Assembly (NCBI GenBank): GCA_028095005.1
Contig: CM051459.1
Span: 1,541,190-1,605,189, forward strand
Reading direction: 5' to 3'
Length of the DNA: 64,000 nt
Source: Rhynchospora pubera
Taxonomy: Eukaryota; Streptophyta; Magnoliopsida; Poales; Cyperaceae
Under the pieces are notes generated by a model. That model was given only the letters and a program-made list of their open reading frames with translations. It searched no databases and had not been told where the DNA came from. This document shows, piece by piece, positions 1 through 13,100 of this stretch (positions are counted from its first letter, which is position 1; each line of letters starts with the position of its first letter). The translations under genes and the position numbers were made by a program.

Positions 1-2480
1 TAAACAACAATAAGGATATTTGGCGAGCAATTAATATAGTGCAAAAATATGTATTCGAATGTTTTTATAAACAAATGCATTTGCCAAATAATTTAAATAT
101 GTCAAAATTTTGAAAGAATGATGTCGTCGTGTTATCCATTGCAAAACAGAGATAGATGAAGAAAATAATTTCAATAATCTTGTCACAGTATTTTCTTTAA
201 TTACAGATAAAAGTTTTATATGTGAAAGGGTCAACCAGTGATGAATTGTCACATACATGACAATCATACATAATTGCAATTAAGCAAAATTCCAATTTTT
301 GTTAAAATATTTGTTTGATAGTACAAAAGGTTTAGGTTGCATTCATCCGTTCTAAATGTGAAGTTGATTGAATTTTAACTATGCATATATGTATGCAAAA
401 ATTTACATGCAAATAACAAATTATCCTTTGAGGCTTTGATTTGATTGAAGCTTCTAGAGAACCTTTTGTATATTGTCGCTAAGTGTTCAGCAACTTGTCT
501 TCCTCTCACTTTCTTCTCCTAAAAGAGGATACATGTAAATTCCAAGGTACCAACTGCTTTGCCTCTTCGGTGATCATTTTAAATTGATTATATGTTTTTG
601 AATAATTACTATTTTATTGGGAACGGATTAGTGTAGTGATGTCGGTGTTTGGTTGCTAGCAAATTGCATGTTTAATAAGCTTAATCCATTTTTTGGAGAT
701 GACATGTGCCACCTATTGTTTGTTTCTTTGTACAGTCGACTGGTTTTGATGTTGACTTCGCAATGATATTATTTTTAATTATCGTCTTTTCCTGACCTTT
801 TATTGCTCAAAATGTCATTAGAATTCTCTTATCATATACTGATGCCATTTTGATGCGAATAGTGTGATTGTGTGGACACTAGACTTTCAACGAACTATAT
901 CGGTATTTTATCATTGTCAACCAATTTTCAATTTGCAAAATAATATTGGTTAAGTGAGTCAAATGTGCATGACATTGACTGATATTGATTTGAATTTAAA
1001 TTGCAATAATATAGGAGAAATGAAGAATAACTAATACGAACTTCATTTTGAACAAGAATTTAGTTGCTTCGTAGCCGGCATACTATTTGAACAAGAATGT
1101 TTCTCTAAGAACAAAATTTTAAAAAGAATATATATTCACTTCGTCTTGCTCTCAAAAAAAAATTTTTAAAAAAGAAAAAAGTAATAATCAGATTTTGCAA
1201 TTAAATTACAACAAAATTCATTTCATATAATTCTTTTTCGTGTGGTTAAACTGATAGTGATTGTATTGTATTATCTTTTTTTTTTTTTGCTTATGGTTTC
1301 AATAATAAAAATCATAATATCTGAGGCTACTACTTTCTCAAATAAAAAAATTTATTAACTCCGCAAGTAGTTTTATAGCTGCATTTTGACGCTATATTAA
1401 ATTTTTTTAATGCATAATTATTTAATTTTTGTAAGTATCACTTATTAATTTTTATAAGATAATGACGTATATTTACAAATACATGCTGGCAAGTTGCAAC
1501 GCCATCAGTGATAGAAGTGGGACAAACTTGGAGAAGTGAGGATCAGCAATTAGAATATAATTTATTAATGAGCAACTTAGGGATAGAGCTATAGTTCGGT
1601 ACGCCGAAAGTCCACCGACGATGCATACTACGTTGTAGTGACTATCAAATATTTAGTGAATCACTTATTTAATTAAGTAACTTGTATAATTAACCTGACA
1701 ATTAAATTAATCGATGGTTGGAGATATATATGCATACCCACGTAAGCATAATTTGGATGCATTCTCTAACTCCAGCCCTGGCCCAGCCACAATATTAGCT
1801 AATCCAGTAACGTCAACCACACCACACTTAAATGTTATTAAAGCTTGATTGCCAATTATCAATCAACAAATTTTACTAAAACAATAAAACTATCTTACCC
1901 GAATATCCAATAAAGAATTAAAGAAAAACTAAATTTTTGTATGACAAATTGGAAGACTTGTTTTCCATTTAAAATGTCCATAAAGAAATCCAGCCAACTT
2001 GGAACAAATAAAAGGAAAACAAAAACTGGGAGATAAGAATCTAATTATAGGGAACAGATAAATATTGCCAAAAAAAAAACAAATAAATAAAACCTAGTTA
2101 TTTCGTCCTTTCTAAAGCTGCCCGTTACAATCATCCGTCTGTTTCTTTCGTTTCAGAATAGATAGAATTAACCATAAAAAAACATCCATTTGGACTTCGG
2201 TTGCAAAAAAAATTGCTTTAATACGTAGGAAATTTGTATTTCCGGACAGCAGCCAACCTTGCATAAATGTCATAATGGGAATAATTAGTTTGCAAAAATT
2301 GTCCTCTCCTTTTTGAATTTTGGGGAAGGATTAGCGGAGTTAAAAGTCAAAATCTAACGGACATATTGAAGGCATGGAGGGTACGCAGTTGAAGGAGAAG
2401 GACTAAAGGAGGCATGCAGTTTGTTTTGACTTGGGACAGTTGAAGTTGATCCCTCACGGATTCATTCGGCCAAGTTTTGT
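1..2480. other. AT-rich intergenic DNA, no gene seen
   Basis: No open reading frame with recognisable protein sequence, no RNA gene and no clear terminal repeats are visible. The only structure noted is a short dispersed repeat at 1566-1620, listed separately. Confidence 0.6.
1566..1620 (+). repeat. Short dispersed repeat, copy 1
   Basis: This 55-bp segment (core TATAGTTCGGTACGCCGAA followed by AGTCCACCGAC) recurs in reverse orientation at 25105-25163, where a few extra bases interrupt it. No terminal repeats or duplication define it as a known element class. It may be a fragment of a larger repeat family. Confidence 0.6.
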
Positions 2481-3904
2481 CTCCAGTAGGAACAGAATAG
2501 ATAGGATCCGACAATAATATATTTTTTTAAAGAAATCTGTATCCGACAAAAAATATTTGTATGTATTTTAGAATCCGACAATATCCGAATCATATTTGTA
2601 CTCAAATATATTTGTGTTCAAATATATTAGTATCCACATGTGAATCCAACAAAAAATAAATACAGTAGTATGATTTGAAAATTATCCGATCCGTATCTTA
2701 TATGTGAATCACATTCACATATGGCTTTTTCAGTAAGAAATGGAAAAAAACAGCGAATGAAGTAAGGGAGATGAGAAGAGAAACCGTAGTCAAACCGTGA
2801 AAATTTGACCAGGAAGGCAGTTGAGTTGGGTGAGGGTGATCAATTCAATTGTGACTTGTGAGGCAGCAGCAGCAAGGCTTTGGCGCTTTGGCAAAGAGAA
2901 ACACTGAAACAGCTCAGCTGGGCCTGACCATCTGATTCTGACTTCTGAGTCTGACCTCGCATTGCATTGCACATGAATTGATGGTTGACTACTTGACTCC
3001 ACTCAATCAAATATTCATTCTCCGCACGGCACGGCCCTCCTAGTCGTACATTTTTCAAATACTTCATTACTATAAATTGTTATTAAGAGTTCACAAAATC
3101 TTCAGCAAAATTCGGCTCACTTGTTGTTCGTCAAATATTATTTCTCATGTTTTAGTGAGATACATAAACTCCTTATTCAACCGAATTTTTTTTTCCTTCT
3201 CATGTACTCGACTTTTCAAGATCTTGGATCTTGGCTTTGCCTTCTTGTCAACGAGACAACGACACACGCAACTTGGCACAGCTGCAGAACTGTAAGTCTG
3301 TAACCAATTGTCAAACAATACAACAAATTAATTAAGAATGAAATTGCAACTGTTAGTTCCAATCCCACTTCCAATATTGAACTAGTCCAGATCATCTGAT
3401 CCGCCCCGTCCAGCAGAAAAGGCAGGAAAGGACAGAGGGGCTCTTTAATTAATTATTATTATATATATAATATAAGAAACCTTTACACAATTACACTGGC
3501 AGGCTGAGTGCTTATCATTTATCAATAGAGAGACACAGATACTAGTCACTAGTGTGATCAAAATCTTACTACAGTACAGGCCTTCACCCAGAGCCAGAAA
3601 GTAAAAATATTACTATTCTCGGAAGCCCATCAAGACAAGCCCTGTGCGTAATCCTATAGCCCAATGGGCCTGAAATATCATTGGAATCAGTTTCATATAG
3701 TTCAATCTTTTAAAACTAGGACTAAGTTCATCGCAAGAAAATAATTAGTATAAAGAAATTTGATCATTTATCACTACTTTTGAAAGAAATTTTGTTAAGG
3801 CGCTTGGTGGGAGGTGCTTTGGGCAACATGTTTTTTACTTGGAGCAACGTCATCTTTTTCTAAATGACTAAATTAACCCTTCGATCTTTCAAACTCCTTT
3901 CATG

Positions 3905-3906
<2 letters not shown>
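2481..3906. other. Intergenic DNA with degenerate ATCCGAC-type repeats
   Basis: Between about 2500 and 2720 the word ATCCGA/TCCGACAA recurs several times, as in the subterminal region of a decayed DNA transposon, but no ends were found. From 2720 to 3900 nothing convincing is seen; the short reading frames near 2790-3067 resemble no protein family known to me. Confidence 0.4.

Positions 3907-3965
<59 letters not shown>
3907..3965. repeat. (TA)n microsatellite, left flank of MITE pair
   Basis: About 29 uninterrupted TA units run directly into the left end of the foldback element that starts at 3966. Confidence 0.95.
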
Positions 3966-3968
<3 letters not shown>

Positions 3969-4360
3969 GGGTGATAAAATACACTCTGGTGTACGGATCG
4001 TCCTCGTACACCAGAGTCGTTTTTGAAATCCAAAACTCAAACGGTCGATCCGAACCGTTCAACTTGTTCTCCATATTGAAAAACTCTCGGAGACCAAATT
4101 TTATATTTTTTTCGAATTTTTTTGCTATATATTATGATATTTTCAAATTAGAGGGCCTGAAATACTCCAATTGTAGTGTTTTTTGAAAATATCATAATAT
4201 ATAGCAAAAAAATTCGAAAAATGGTAAAATTTGGTCTCCGAGAGTTTTTCAATATGAAGAATAACTTGAACGGTTCGGATCGACTGTTTGATTTTTGGAT
4301 TTCATAAATGACTCTGGTGTACGGGAGACGATCCATACACCAGAGTGTATTTTATCAATC

Positions 4361-4363
<3 letters not shown>
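3966..4363. mobile_element. Foldback MITE A inserted in (TA)n
   Basis: The 398-bp element is almost entirely an imperfect inverted repeat. The left arm runs inward from GATAAAATACACTCTGG to about 4145 and the right arm returns from about 4180 to the same motif; a loop of about 40 bp lies between. Each end also carries its own small hairpin (ACTCTGGTGTACG pairing with CGTACACCAGAGT at the left end). Both outer borders touch (TA)n with no other flank. It codes for nothing. The layout resembles the Micron-type MITEs described from rice, which sit in TA microsatellites; whether it belongs to that family is inference. Confidence 0.85.

Positions 4364-4399
<36 letters not shown>
4364..4399. repeat. 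(TA)n microsatellite between the two MITEs
   Basis: A pure TA tract of 36 bases is the only DNA separating MITE A from MITE B. Confidence 0.95.
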
Positions 4400-4402
<3 letters not shown>

Positions 4403-4813
4403 TAAATCTATTGTGAACCATGGTTCATATAAGCTTCCGTGCACCACGACCGTTTTGGTCGGTGGTTTCACAAATTGTCAAATCTAATTTAACCAACCCA
4501 ATCTATATATTGAAATCTCATAGCAAACAAAATTTTACAATTTTTGAAATTTTTTTACTATTTTTTTCGAATTTTTTAACACTTGCCATTTTTTGCTATA
4601 AATATACTAATTTATAATCCAAAAATGGCAAGTTTTAAAAAATTCGAAAAAAATAGTAAAAAAATTCTAAAAATTGTAAAATTTTGTTTGTTATGAGATT
4701 TCAATATATAGATTGGATTGGTTAATTTAGATTTGTCAATTTACAAAATCACCGATCAAACGGTCGTGGTGCACGGAGCGCTCTATGCATCATGGTTCAC
4801 AATAGATTTACTC
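4400..4813. mobile_element. Foldback MITE B inserted in (TA)n
   Basis: The 414-bp element has inverted ends beginning GAGTAAATCTATTGTGAACC, followed inward by GTGCACCACGACCGTTT in both arms. The arms continue almost to the centre (about 4605-4615). The terminal GAACCATGGTTC is itself palindromic. Like MITE A it is bounded on both sides by (TA)n. Its end sequence differs from MITE A, but both share the arm style ATTTTTTTACTATTTTTTTCGAA, so they may be distant relatives. Non-coding. Confidence 0.85.
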
Positions 4814-4839
4814 TATATATATATATATATATATATATT
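4814..4839. repeat. (TA)n microsatellite, right flank of MITE pair
   Basis: A TA tract starts immediately after the last base of MITE B. Confidence 0.95.
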
Positions 4840-7440
4840 TGGAAATTCACGGTCTATTTTTTATTCTGGCAAAATTTTGAACCTTTCTTTTGTACTAATA
4901 TGCCCTCAATATTCAATAAACTTCCCAAATAATTATTCCATTGGAATACATCCAAACCATAGCAGCTAAAACCAATTGATTTTCAGTTCATCCAATTTCC
5001 TCTCTTTAAAATGCTAAAATTAATTTTTCTTCAATTGAATATCGTTAATCGGTAGGCCTAATCTTAAATTTTGTGGTCAAAAGTTCTTTTTTCTTTTGTG
5101 TGCTAAATTTTTGTTTACCATCTTAATAGAAGTTAAGGCCTCATTATACTACAACAATCATTAGCTGAAAAAAAAAATAATCTCCATACAGATTAATTAA
5201 TACAAATGTTTAATCGTAAAGGTATATTCAAAATATATTTCATTATCTCTAATGCTCAAATGCATCATGCTCGTTCATTACTTTTCGCATAAAGCTTTAC
5301 AATCACAATTTATGAATATAATATGAAAAGAATTCGTTCAAAGGAAAGGTGTTAGAATTTAAAAAAAAATGAAAAGAGTTAGGAAGTTCGGAAGGGTAAT
5401 TTAGAATCGATTTTAAATAGTATGAACAAAAAATGGCGCCCAGCGCTTGATTGACAAAATTACTAAACGAACTCCACTTTACAATTTTGTACTCAAGTTT
5501 TGCCAGAAGCCTAGAACAGTGCTTCACCAGTACCACAAAATTTACGGAAATTTAGCTGACAATTTACTACAGTACCAAAGGTAGTGCTCAATCACAGTAG
5601 TTCTGGTACCATATCTCTGCATATAGCCTGGAACTATGACAGGGTATTATATATAGAGTATCTCCCGATTCAGACCGACACCCAACACCGGTCCAAATTG
5701 GATCTGTGGACGGTGGACTTGTCGTTGCCCGTTTGCATGAGGATGTGATGCCACTTTTATTTTATCACACCCAGCGAGCCTACGAAAGCGACGACACAAA
5801 GAAAGCCTGTCTTTTTGCTCATAGGTATAGATGAAGTGGCGGAAGCTAGAAAGACTATCCATGGAGTTACCATTCAAGCTGCTCAAGCAAACTCATTATC
5901 ATATTTCCTACCATTGAATTCAATGTACTGCTATCTTTGGTTCCCTTGTCTGACAGGTACGATAACAATATTTAGATTCACTGTTATAGAAACTAAAAAG
6001 AAAAAAAAATTATTATTACCAATGAACAGTAAATGAGAAATTTTCAAATGCCAAATGTGTAATCTGAAATGTAAACAATGGCACGTGTATATTAGTTGAC
6101 AAGCTTGTCGTCAAGTGTCAAAGGTGTAATCCCAAATTAAATGCTCAGTGCTGGTGCAAAGTACTTGAATGCAGTTATAAATGATGTGACAATGTTCTGA
6201 GACCCATTTGGCCATTTTCATTTTCAGAAACTCTGTACAATACAAGTACAAAGTACTGTTCCCTTTTCGGTGATTGATCTTTCAAGACCAAATTTATTTT
6301 AATCAGAACTTCAGATTGTAAGTTTAATTGAAGTTACACTAGATAGTCACTGTCTAGTTTCTCCAAAAAATTGAAGTTGTGGAAGAATCTGGAGTATTGA
6401 GCCCTCATATACTGATTTTTTGTGTCGTCGGATCCCTTTCAAGATACGTACGCCGATTAGATCCGGAGGCTAAGATTTGAGCGCTGACCCTTCTCAGTTC
6501 TCAGTTAAATTTTACTTTTTTCATCAGTTCCTTCCTTCCGTTTGAGCCCCTCTTTCTCCATCTCTTCCAGCTCTCTCAGCGAAAAATACGAAACCTTTAC
6601 TGCACCTCGCACCTAAGCAACAATCTATCCCTCACTTCGACTCTCTCGCACAAATCCTTGATCGATTTGTGGGGTTCAGACTTCAGTGAGAAATTAAAGC
6701 ACTTTCTATTGGCCTACTGTCCGTAATCTAGTACATCGCAACTAAGGTTAAGCATCTTGCCATAGAATCATATGTGAACCCCTTCAAATTAGAGGCTGGG
6801 TCTGGTACAGAATCATACACTACATCAAGGATGGGTTTTACCAAGACACAATTTTCTTCCAAGAAGGTCTAAAAAATCTAGCTAAATTTATCTGCTAGAT
6901 CCTTTCTAGTCTTGCACAACTGGGTCTTGCAAAGTGCTATTGGAAGACTTATTTTCGATGTTGGTAAAGATGAAATAGAGTCTTGCAGATAACAATTCTT
7001 GCTACACGTTCTTGCTTTGACATAGCATGACTATATACTCTTGCTATTTTGCTTTTGTTTAATGTGTATTAAATATATAATAATTTACTATTTTAATATT
7101 CCATAATTGCTGCAACACCAAATGGGCCAATTAGCAAGGAATTTCTAATCAAGCTAAATTTTATTTGTCATGTCAGCATAAAATTAAATGAATGAAATAA
7201 TGAATAATATAAAAATAATGATCGTGACAATTAATATTAATTAATATTACTATTAAAAATAATAAATAATAATATTTGGACAACAATCATACAAAATAGT
7301 AATAATAAAACTAATTTTATTATTAATATCATTCAACTTTTTTACATTACAACACAAAACAATCATTGTCAAAAGGGAAAAAAATACAATCTAAGACCTC
7401 CAAAATTAACATCATGCTAAAATACAATATTGAATCAATT
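4840..7440. other. Intergenic DNA; UTR-like CT-rich stretch at 6420-6720
   Basis: No coding region is recognised. From about 6480 to 6680 the sequence is rich in CTTCC/CTCTC runs and less AT-rich than its surroundings, as in plant 5' leaders, but no open frame follows on the plus strand. From 6720 to 7440 it is plain AT-rich DNA. Confidence 0.4.
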
Positions 7441-7869
7441 AAAACCCCGTTCATTGCATGAGATCAACAGATGACACTCCTCTGAAGTTGTTAGCATTTT
7501 GGAATGAGTTTGAAGAATCTTTCTTCTCAGCCATGAGCTTTTAAAGCTGAAAAATAAATAAATAAAAAAGTTATACTAATTAGGTCTGCAAAGATCATTA
7601 TGTATAAAATAAATCTACTTATAACCTAAGTACCAATATCAGCCCAAGCCTTGTAATTAATAGATCATGTCGAATCTTTTTATTTGACAAATCAGTAATC
7701 ATAGTATTTTACTTGTCAAGTGATTTCACAGACGATGATTCAGAACAAATCAAACAATACAAACTATAACTATACATTAATAAGAATAAAGTATCATTCA
7801 ATACACATGTAAATAGTATAGAAAAAAAGGATAATACAAATAGCAATTGAGAAAGACTACAAGGGATAC

Positions 7870-8843
7870 CTGAGACAAACTCAGTTTAAAACATCAGCCC
7901 AATTTTTCATCATTATCACCCAAGGTGTATGCAACTGACTCCAAACCTGTATGCATAGTCATAATCAACTTTTAACCCTTGAGAACATGGACATGAATGA
8001 AGTGCAACATTTGAAATATTATTAGATGGGAGCACCTTGAAATACTTTCACATATCTTATAAATCAAGTCTTCAACTGATGTAACAAGTCTATCCAAAGG
8101 TAGCTGATGGACTTTCACACTAGCTAAAGTAGCCTGCAAAAATAAATTAACATAAATACAAGTGGATTAAAATTGAAATGTATCAAACATTCAAACCAAA
8201 CAATAGCTGATGGACCTTCGATTTCAATCAAACAATCAAATGCATTTGTGTTATTCTAGCTAATGGAAAATGTTATTTTCAGTTGTAAAGATTGTTAGAA
8301 TTTGCAATATTTTAACTAGAACAATCAGTATTGATAAATTCAAAACTAGTACCTTGATGTTGTGGTTAACATCTCTTAAAGTCTTCAGTCAACATGATTC
8401 CACCCTATTGCACAAAAAAATAAAATTACTAATTAGACCTGTAAGAAATATATATATATATATAAAATAAATTTATATATAGTTTTGGTCTAAAACTAAA
8501 CCCGAAAGAAACACTGAAGCAATACACTTCTTTCCATTTGCCAAATAGGTAGTACTTAATTTACATGCAAACCTCTCTATATAAATCTTTTACTTTGTGC
8601 AACTGTAAGCTCCTCTGTTAACTTTGTGCAAAACATCGCCTACATAAAAATAAAAGAAACATACTTATAAAAAAGATATTAACAAATATTTTAAATATGC
8701 ATATGTTTAAAATTATAGTACCATGCATGAGCCATCAACTCTGGATAGCAAGGCTCCTCTAGTCGCAAGTCTCTAAAGGTAAGTTCAACAATTGCTGGCA
8801 CACCAGTAAATCCAAACCAAACACATATCAAGAAGACCCGCAT
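7870..8843 (-). pseudogene. Exon-like remnants of an unidentified protein gene
   Basis: On the minus strand several short frames look coding and have splice-like borders. A frame opening at 8843 reads a hydrophobic start and then VELTFRDLRLEEPCYPELMA. A segment near 8590-8635 reads KLTEELTVAQSK. A segment near 8350-8400 reads TLRDVNHNIK before a GTACTAG donor, with one in-frame stop. The next, near 8035-8125, follows a TTTTTGCAG acceptor in matching phase and reads SVKVHQLPLDRLVTSVEDLI. A fragment near 7890-7925 reads LESVAYTLGDNDEKLG then stops. Frames cannot be joined throughout, so I call it a decayed gene; the family is not recognised. It could also be a degenerate transposon gene. Confidence 0.35.
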
Positions 8844-9147
8844 GACTCTACGTTGAGTTAATTTAGTTTAGATTAGAGTTGCTATGATCAACACAAATTA
8901 ACAAAAACTAAACCAACATATAAAAGAAGCAGCATTGTTAAGAATTACATTATCCTAATCTAAAATTAAGGTCATGAAAAGCTGCCTAAATGCACCTCAG
9001 TCACAAGAATCATACACATAAACATATAATTGTGAAAATTAGTCTCAAATTAACTCAAATGAGGTCAAACTAACCATAATTACGCAGTAACACAACTCAA
9101 ACAGTAATGTCTTAAGCAAGACCAAATTGACCAGAATTCTATTGCAG
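8844..9147. other. AT-rich DNA flanking copia copy 1
   Basis: Nothing recognisable. The expected outer 190 bp of the left LTR of the neighbouring copia element is absent here, so this is either host DNA exposed by a deletion or sequence too diverged to align by eye. Confidence 0.4.
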
Positions 9148-9722
9148 AAGCTTACCTAATTCCATTGCTATGGCCTGAATCTTGATGTTAAGCACTTGTT
9201 GATGTCTCCTGACGTCTATGCTCCTTATCTCCTACTATTGTGCACACCAAAGGACAGGAGAAAAGGTCTTCCAAAGGATCAAGACACACCTTGGTATTCT
9301 TTGCCTGAACTTAGAGCACATTCTCAAGCTATTTGATGGAGGAATAGAGAGAGAGGTAAAAAATACTGCTTTCAACACATGTGTGCAGTATATTTCGTGG
9401 TAGTCTTGTCCCTTGGGGACCAACCCCTTTATTTATAGAGCCAAAGGCTTCTTGGCCTCCAAACAATGCCTTAATCAACCATCTTAATTAGGCAATGTTT
9501 CTAAACATAACTACCTATAAAAGGCAACACATCCTTGCACAAAATCTTGCTTTTCTTTACAGCCACGTTTAGCCTATTACCATATAACTGAATGACTTGG
9601 AGACTAAGCAGAATCAGCCCATCAAAATAGATTATTTCCTTAATATGGCGCAGAGTCTGGACCGGGCCGTTTCAGATTTGGGACTGGCCATTCCAACACC
9701 AAAATGGCCAAATAATCTAACA
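9148..9722 (-). repeat. Partial 3' LTR of copia copy 1
   Basis: It matches 15240-15848 with scattered substitutions and small indels, and ends in AATCTAACA (the inverse of a TGTTAG LTR start) just before the polypurine tract. The outer part of about 155-190 bp, which contains the GGGTTTGCTTTAAAGCC end present in the other LTR, is missing. Confidence 0.85.
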
Positions 9723-9736
9723 ATCTTCCACTTGGG
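9723..9736 (-). other. Polypurine tract of copia copy 1
   Basis: On the element strand CCCAAGTGGAAGAT directly precedes the 3' LTR start TGTTAGATT. This is where plus-strand DNA priming takes place in LTR elements. Confidence 0.7.
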
Positions 9737-10168
9737 CTATTATGCTTAGTGTTATCCAATGTCCTTAACTTAATGAACTCATAATTTAATGGTAAATAAA
9801 TTTGGTGCCCTTAATTCCGTCCATCATTCACAATAATAGAAGACCAAGGAAGCATTCGTTACATTATAGCATTTACAGGTCTCTAATCCTATAACGTCGT
9901 CGCAACTAAACTCACAATGATCACAATATCATTATAAATGAATGACATTGAATTAAGATGTGTATAAGTGGTGTGGAAAATACATGTAAGTGTTACTGTA
10001 ACGTGTCTATTTCCAACTTTATTGGTCACCCAAAACTTAAGTGAGGTCAACTTAAATAAATTTAGAATGAAAACTGAAATTGAATCTGAAAGCTGAAACT
10101 TCATTCATTTCTGCAGAAATATTCATTACATAATATACTGAATCAACTGAATAAACTAAAACCATCAT

Positions 10169-13100
10169 CTAATCTAGCACTCCGACTGAACAAAACTCCC
10201 ACCAAAGCCTAGAATCCTGAACTGAAACTACACCCATACTAGTTACATGTTTCAGAAACTGCTTGGGTATTAGTGCTTTAGTGAGTGGATTCGCTATCAT
10301 TGAGTTTGTTCCAATGTGCTTGATTGACAATTCGTCATTCTCAACCTTTTGCTTAACAGACAGAAACTTGATGCCGATGTGCTTCGAGTTGGCTTAGCTT
10401 CTGTTGTTATTAGCATACATGACTGCCGAGTTATTGTCACAAAAAATCCTTAGTGGAGTTTGGATGGAGTCCACTACACGCAGCCCAGTGACAAAATTTC
10501 GCAACCATGTCCCAAATAATGATGCCTCATAGCAAGCCACACATTCTGCTGCCATGGTAGAAGATGCCACAAGGGATTGTTTGGCACTTTTCCATGAAAC
10601 AGCTCCACCTGCCATCATGAAGATGAACCCTGTTGTTGACTTCAAGCTATCTTGACATCCCGCAAAAACAGAATCAGAATATCCTATGACCTCCAGCCTA
10701 TCTGATCTCCGATACGTTAGTGCAAAATCTTTGGTTCTTTGAAGATATCTCAAAACTCGTTTGGCTGCCTTAATGTGTTGAACACTTGGATTGTGCAAAT
10801 ACCTGCCTAGCATGCCTGTAATAAAAGCAATGTCTGGACGTGTACACACTTGGGCATACATTATGCTTCCAACAATGGAGGCATACTTATTATCCATTAC
10901 TTGCTTCTTTTTCAACTGTATTTTGGGATATTGTTCAAGACTGAACTTGTCTCCTTTAGCAACAGGGGTCTCTATTTGTTTGCAGTTTTTCATATCATAC
11001 CGCTTGAGTACTTGATCGATATAGGCCTTTTGTGATAAGCCCAAAATACCTTGAGAACAATCTCTAAGTATCTTAAGGCCTAACACATATGATGCATCAC
11101 CAAGATCTTTCGTTTCAAAATGCCTAAATAGAAATTTCTTAGTTTCATGCAACATATCCTTATCGTTTGTGGCAAGCAGTATATCATCCACATACAAAAC
11201 CAAGAAAGAGTATTTACTCCCACTGAACTTGTGATATATACAATCATCCGCCGGGTTACTCTCGAAACCAAATGAGAGAATCACTCGATGAAATTTGTAA
11301 TACCATTGTCGAGACGCTTGTTTGAGCCCATAAATGGATTTCTTAAGTTTGCAAACCATTTTCTTTGGATCATCCGATACAAAGCGGGGTGGTTGCACCA
11401 TATAGATGGTTTCATCAATGTCACCATTGAGAAACGCAGTCTTAACATTCATTTGATGAAGCTCAAGATCTAAATGTGCCACAAGTGCCATGATCGCCCT
11501 AAAAGAGTCTTTCGATGAAACTGGAGAGAAAGTCTCTTTGTAATCAATACCTTCCTTTTGAGTAAAGCCCTTAGCGACAAGACGTGCCTTATACCTTTCC
11601 ACATTACCCTTAGAATCCTTTTTGGTTTTAAATATCCATTTGAAACCAATAGGTTTCTTTCCTTCTGGTAATGGTACTAAGTCCCATACATCATTGTCAT
11701 GCATGGACTTCATTTCTTCATTCATGGCATTAATCCACTTTTGTGAGTTTGAACTGTCCAAAGCTTGACGAAGATCATGAGGATCTTCCATCATCCCAAT
11801 GTTAAACTCATGTTCTTGGAGATAGACCACATAATCATTAGGTATTGCTGGTCTTTTCTCTTTAGTGGATCTCCTAGGCACAAGTTCTTGAGGTGTTTGT
11901 AGTTGTTCAATGACACTATTATCTTCAACTTGATTATCTCCAGAGTCTAAGTCCATAGCATCTGGAACATGATCCGTTTCTTGAATGAAACGGTCCGTTT
12001 CAGTATTGGGATGGTCCGTTCCAGTACTGGAACGATCCGTTTCAATGATGGGCACTACTGTATCTATGATCAATCGTTCCGTTTCAACTTCAGACCGGTT
12101 CGTTCCAGTTCTGGAACGGTCCGTTTCAGCCATGTCACGGTCTGTTTGAAGACCAGTGTTTGTTTCCTACTCGAAGATAATATCCTGATGTGTCATATCT
12201 CCCCCCACAACCAAAACATCCTCAAAGAACTTAGCTATAATCGTCTCAAATATATTCCTATTAGTGGGATCGTAAAACTTGTAACCCCTAGAACGTTCGA
12301 CATATCCAATGAAATAACAACTAACTGTCCTTTCATCCAATTTCTTCTCATTTGACCTGTAAGGCCGAGCTTCAGTTGGACATCCCCAAATACGACAATG
12401 TTGTAGACTTGGTTTCCTACCAGTCCACATTTCATAGGGAGTTTTGTTGTTATTTGCCTTAGTTAGTACACGATTAAGTAAATAGGTTGTTGTTTTAAGC
12501 GCTTCACCCCAAAGAGATTTTGGCAAATTAGTATGACTAAGCATACTCCTAACCATGTCTTTCAATGTTCTGTTTCGCCTTTCAGCTACTCCATTCATGC
12601 TAGGCGATCCTGGCATGGTATATTGAGGGACAATGCCATTTTCCTCTAGGAACTTAGCAAAAGGCCCTGGACGTTGTTCACCTGAATCGTCATATCTACC
12701 ATAGTATTCACCACCACGGTCTGATTTGACTTGCTTAATCTTTTTGTTGAGTTGTAACTCAACTTCAACTTTAAATGATTTGAACACGTCCAAAGCTTGC
12801 GCTTTTTCACTTAATAGATATAGATAACCAAATCTTGAATAATCGTCTATGAAACTGAAAAAGTAAGTTTGACCATTCCTTGTAGGTGTAGAAAATAGTC
12901 CACAAATATCCATATGAATCAGTTCTAAGACATCACTCGTTCTATTGGCATCATATCTCCTTTTATTGGTTTGTTTTCCTTTAACACAACTTACACATGG
13001 GCCTAAATCTGTCATGTCTAAAGGATCGAGTATTTCACTTTGCACAAGCCTTTCAATTCTCTTTGGAGAAATGTGACCTAAACGCTTATGCCAAAGTGCA

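Noticed and set aside
3902..4186. Reading frame with poly Ile-Tyr
   Set aside because: It is a translation of the (TA)n tract and of the MITE arm.
11969..12355. Plus-strand frame of 128 codons in copia copy 1 (similar one at 41460-41963)
   Set aside because: Antisense shadow of the pol linker; the protein-like repeat comes from the motif on the coding strand.
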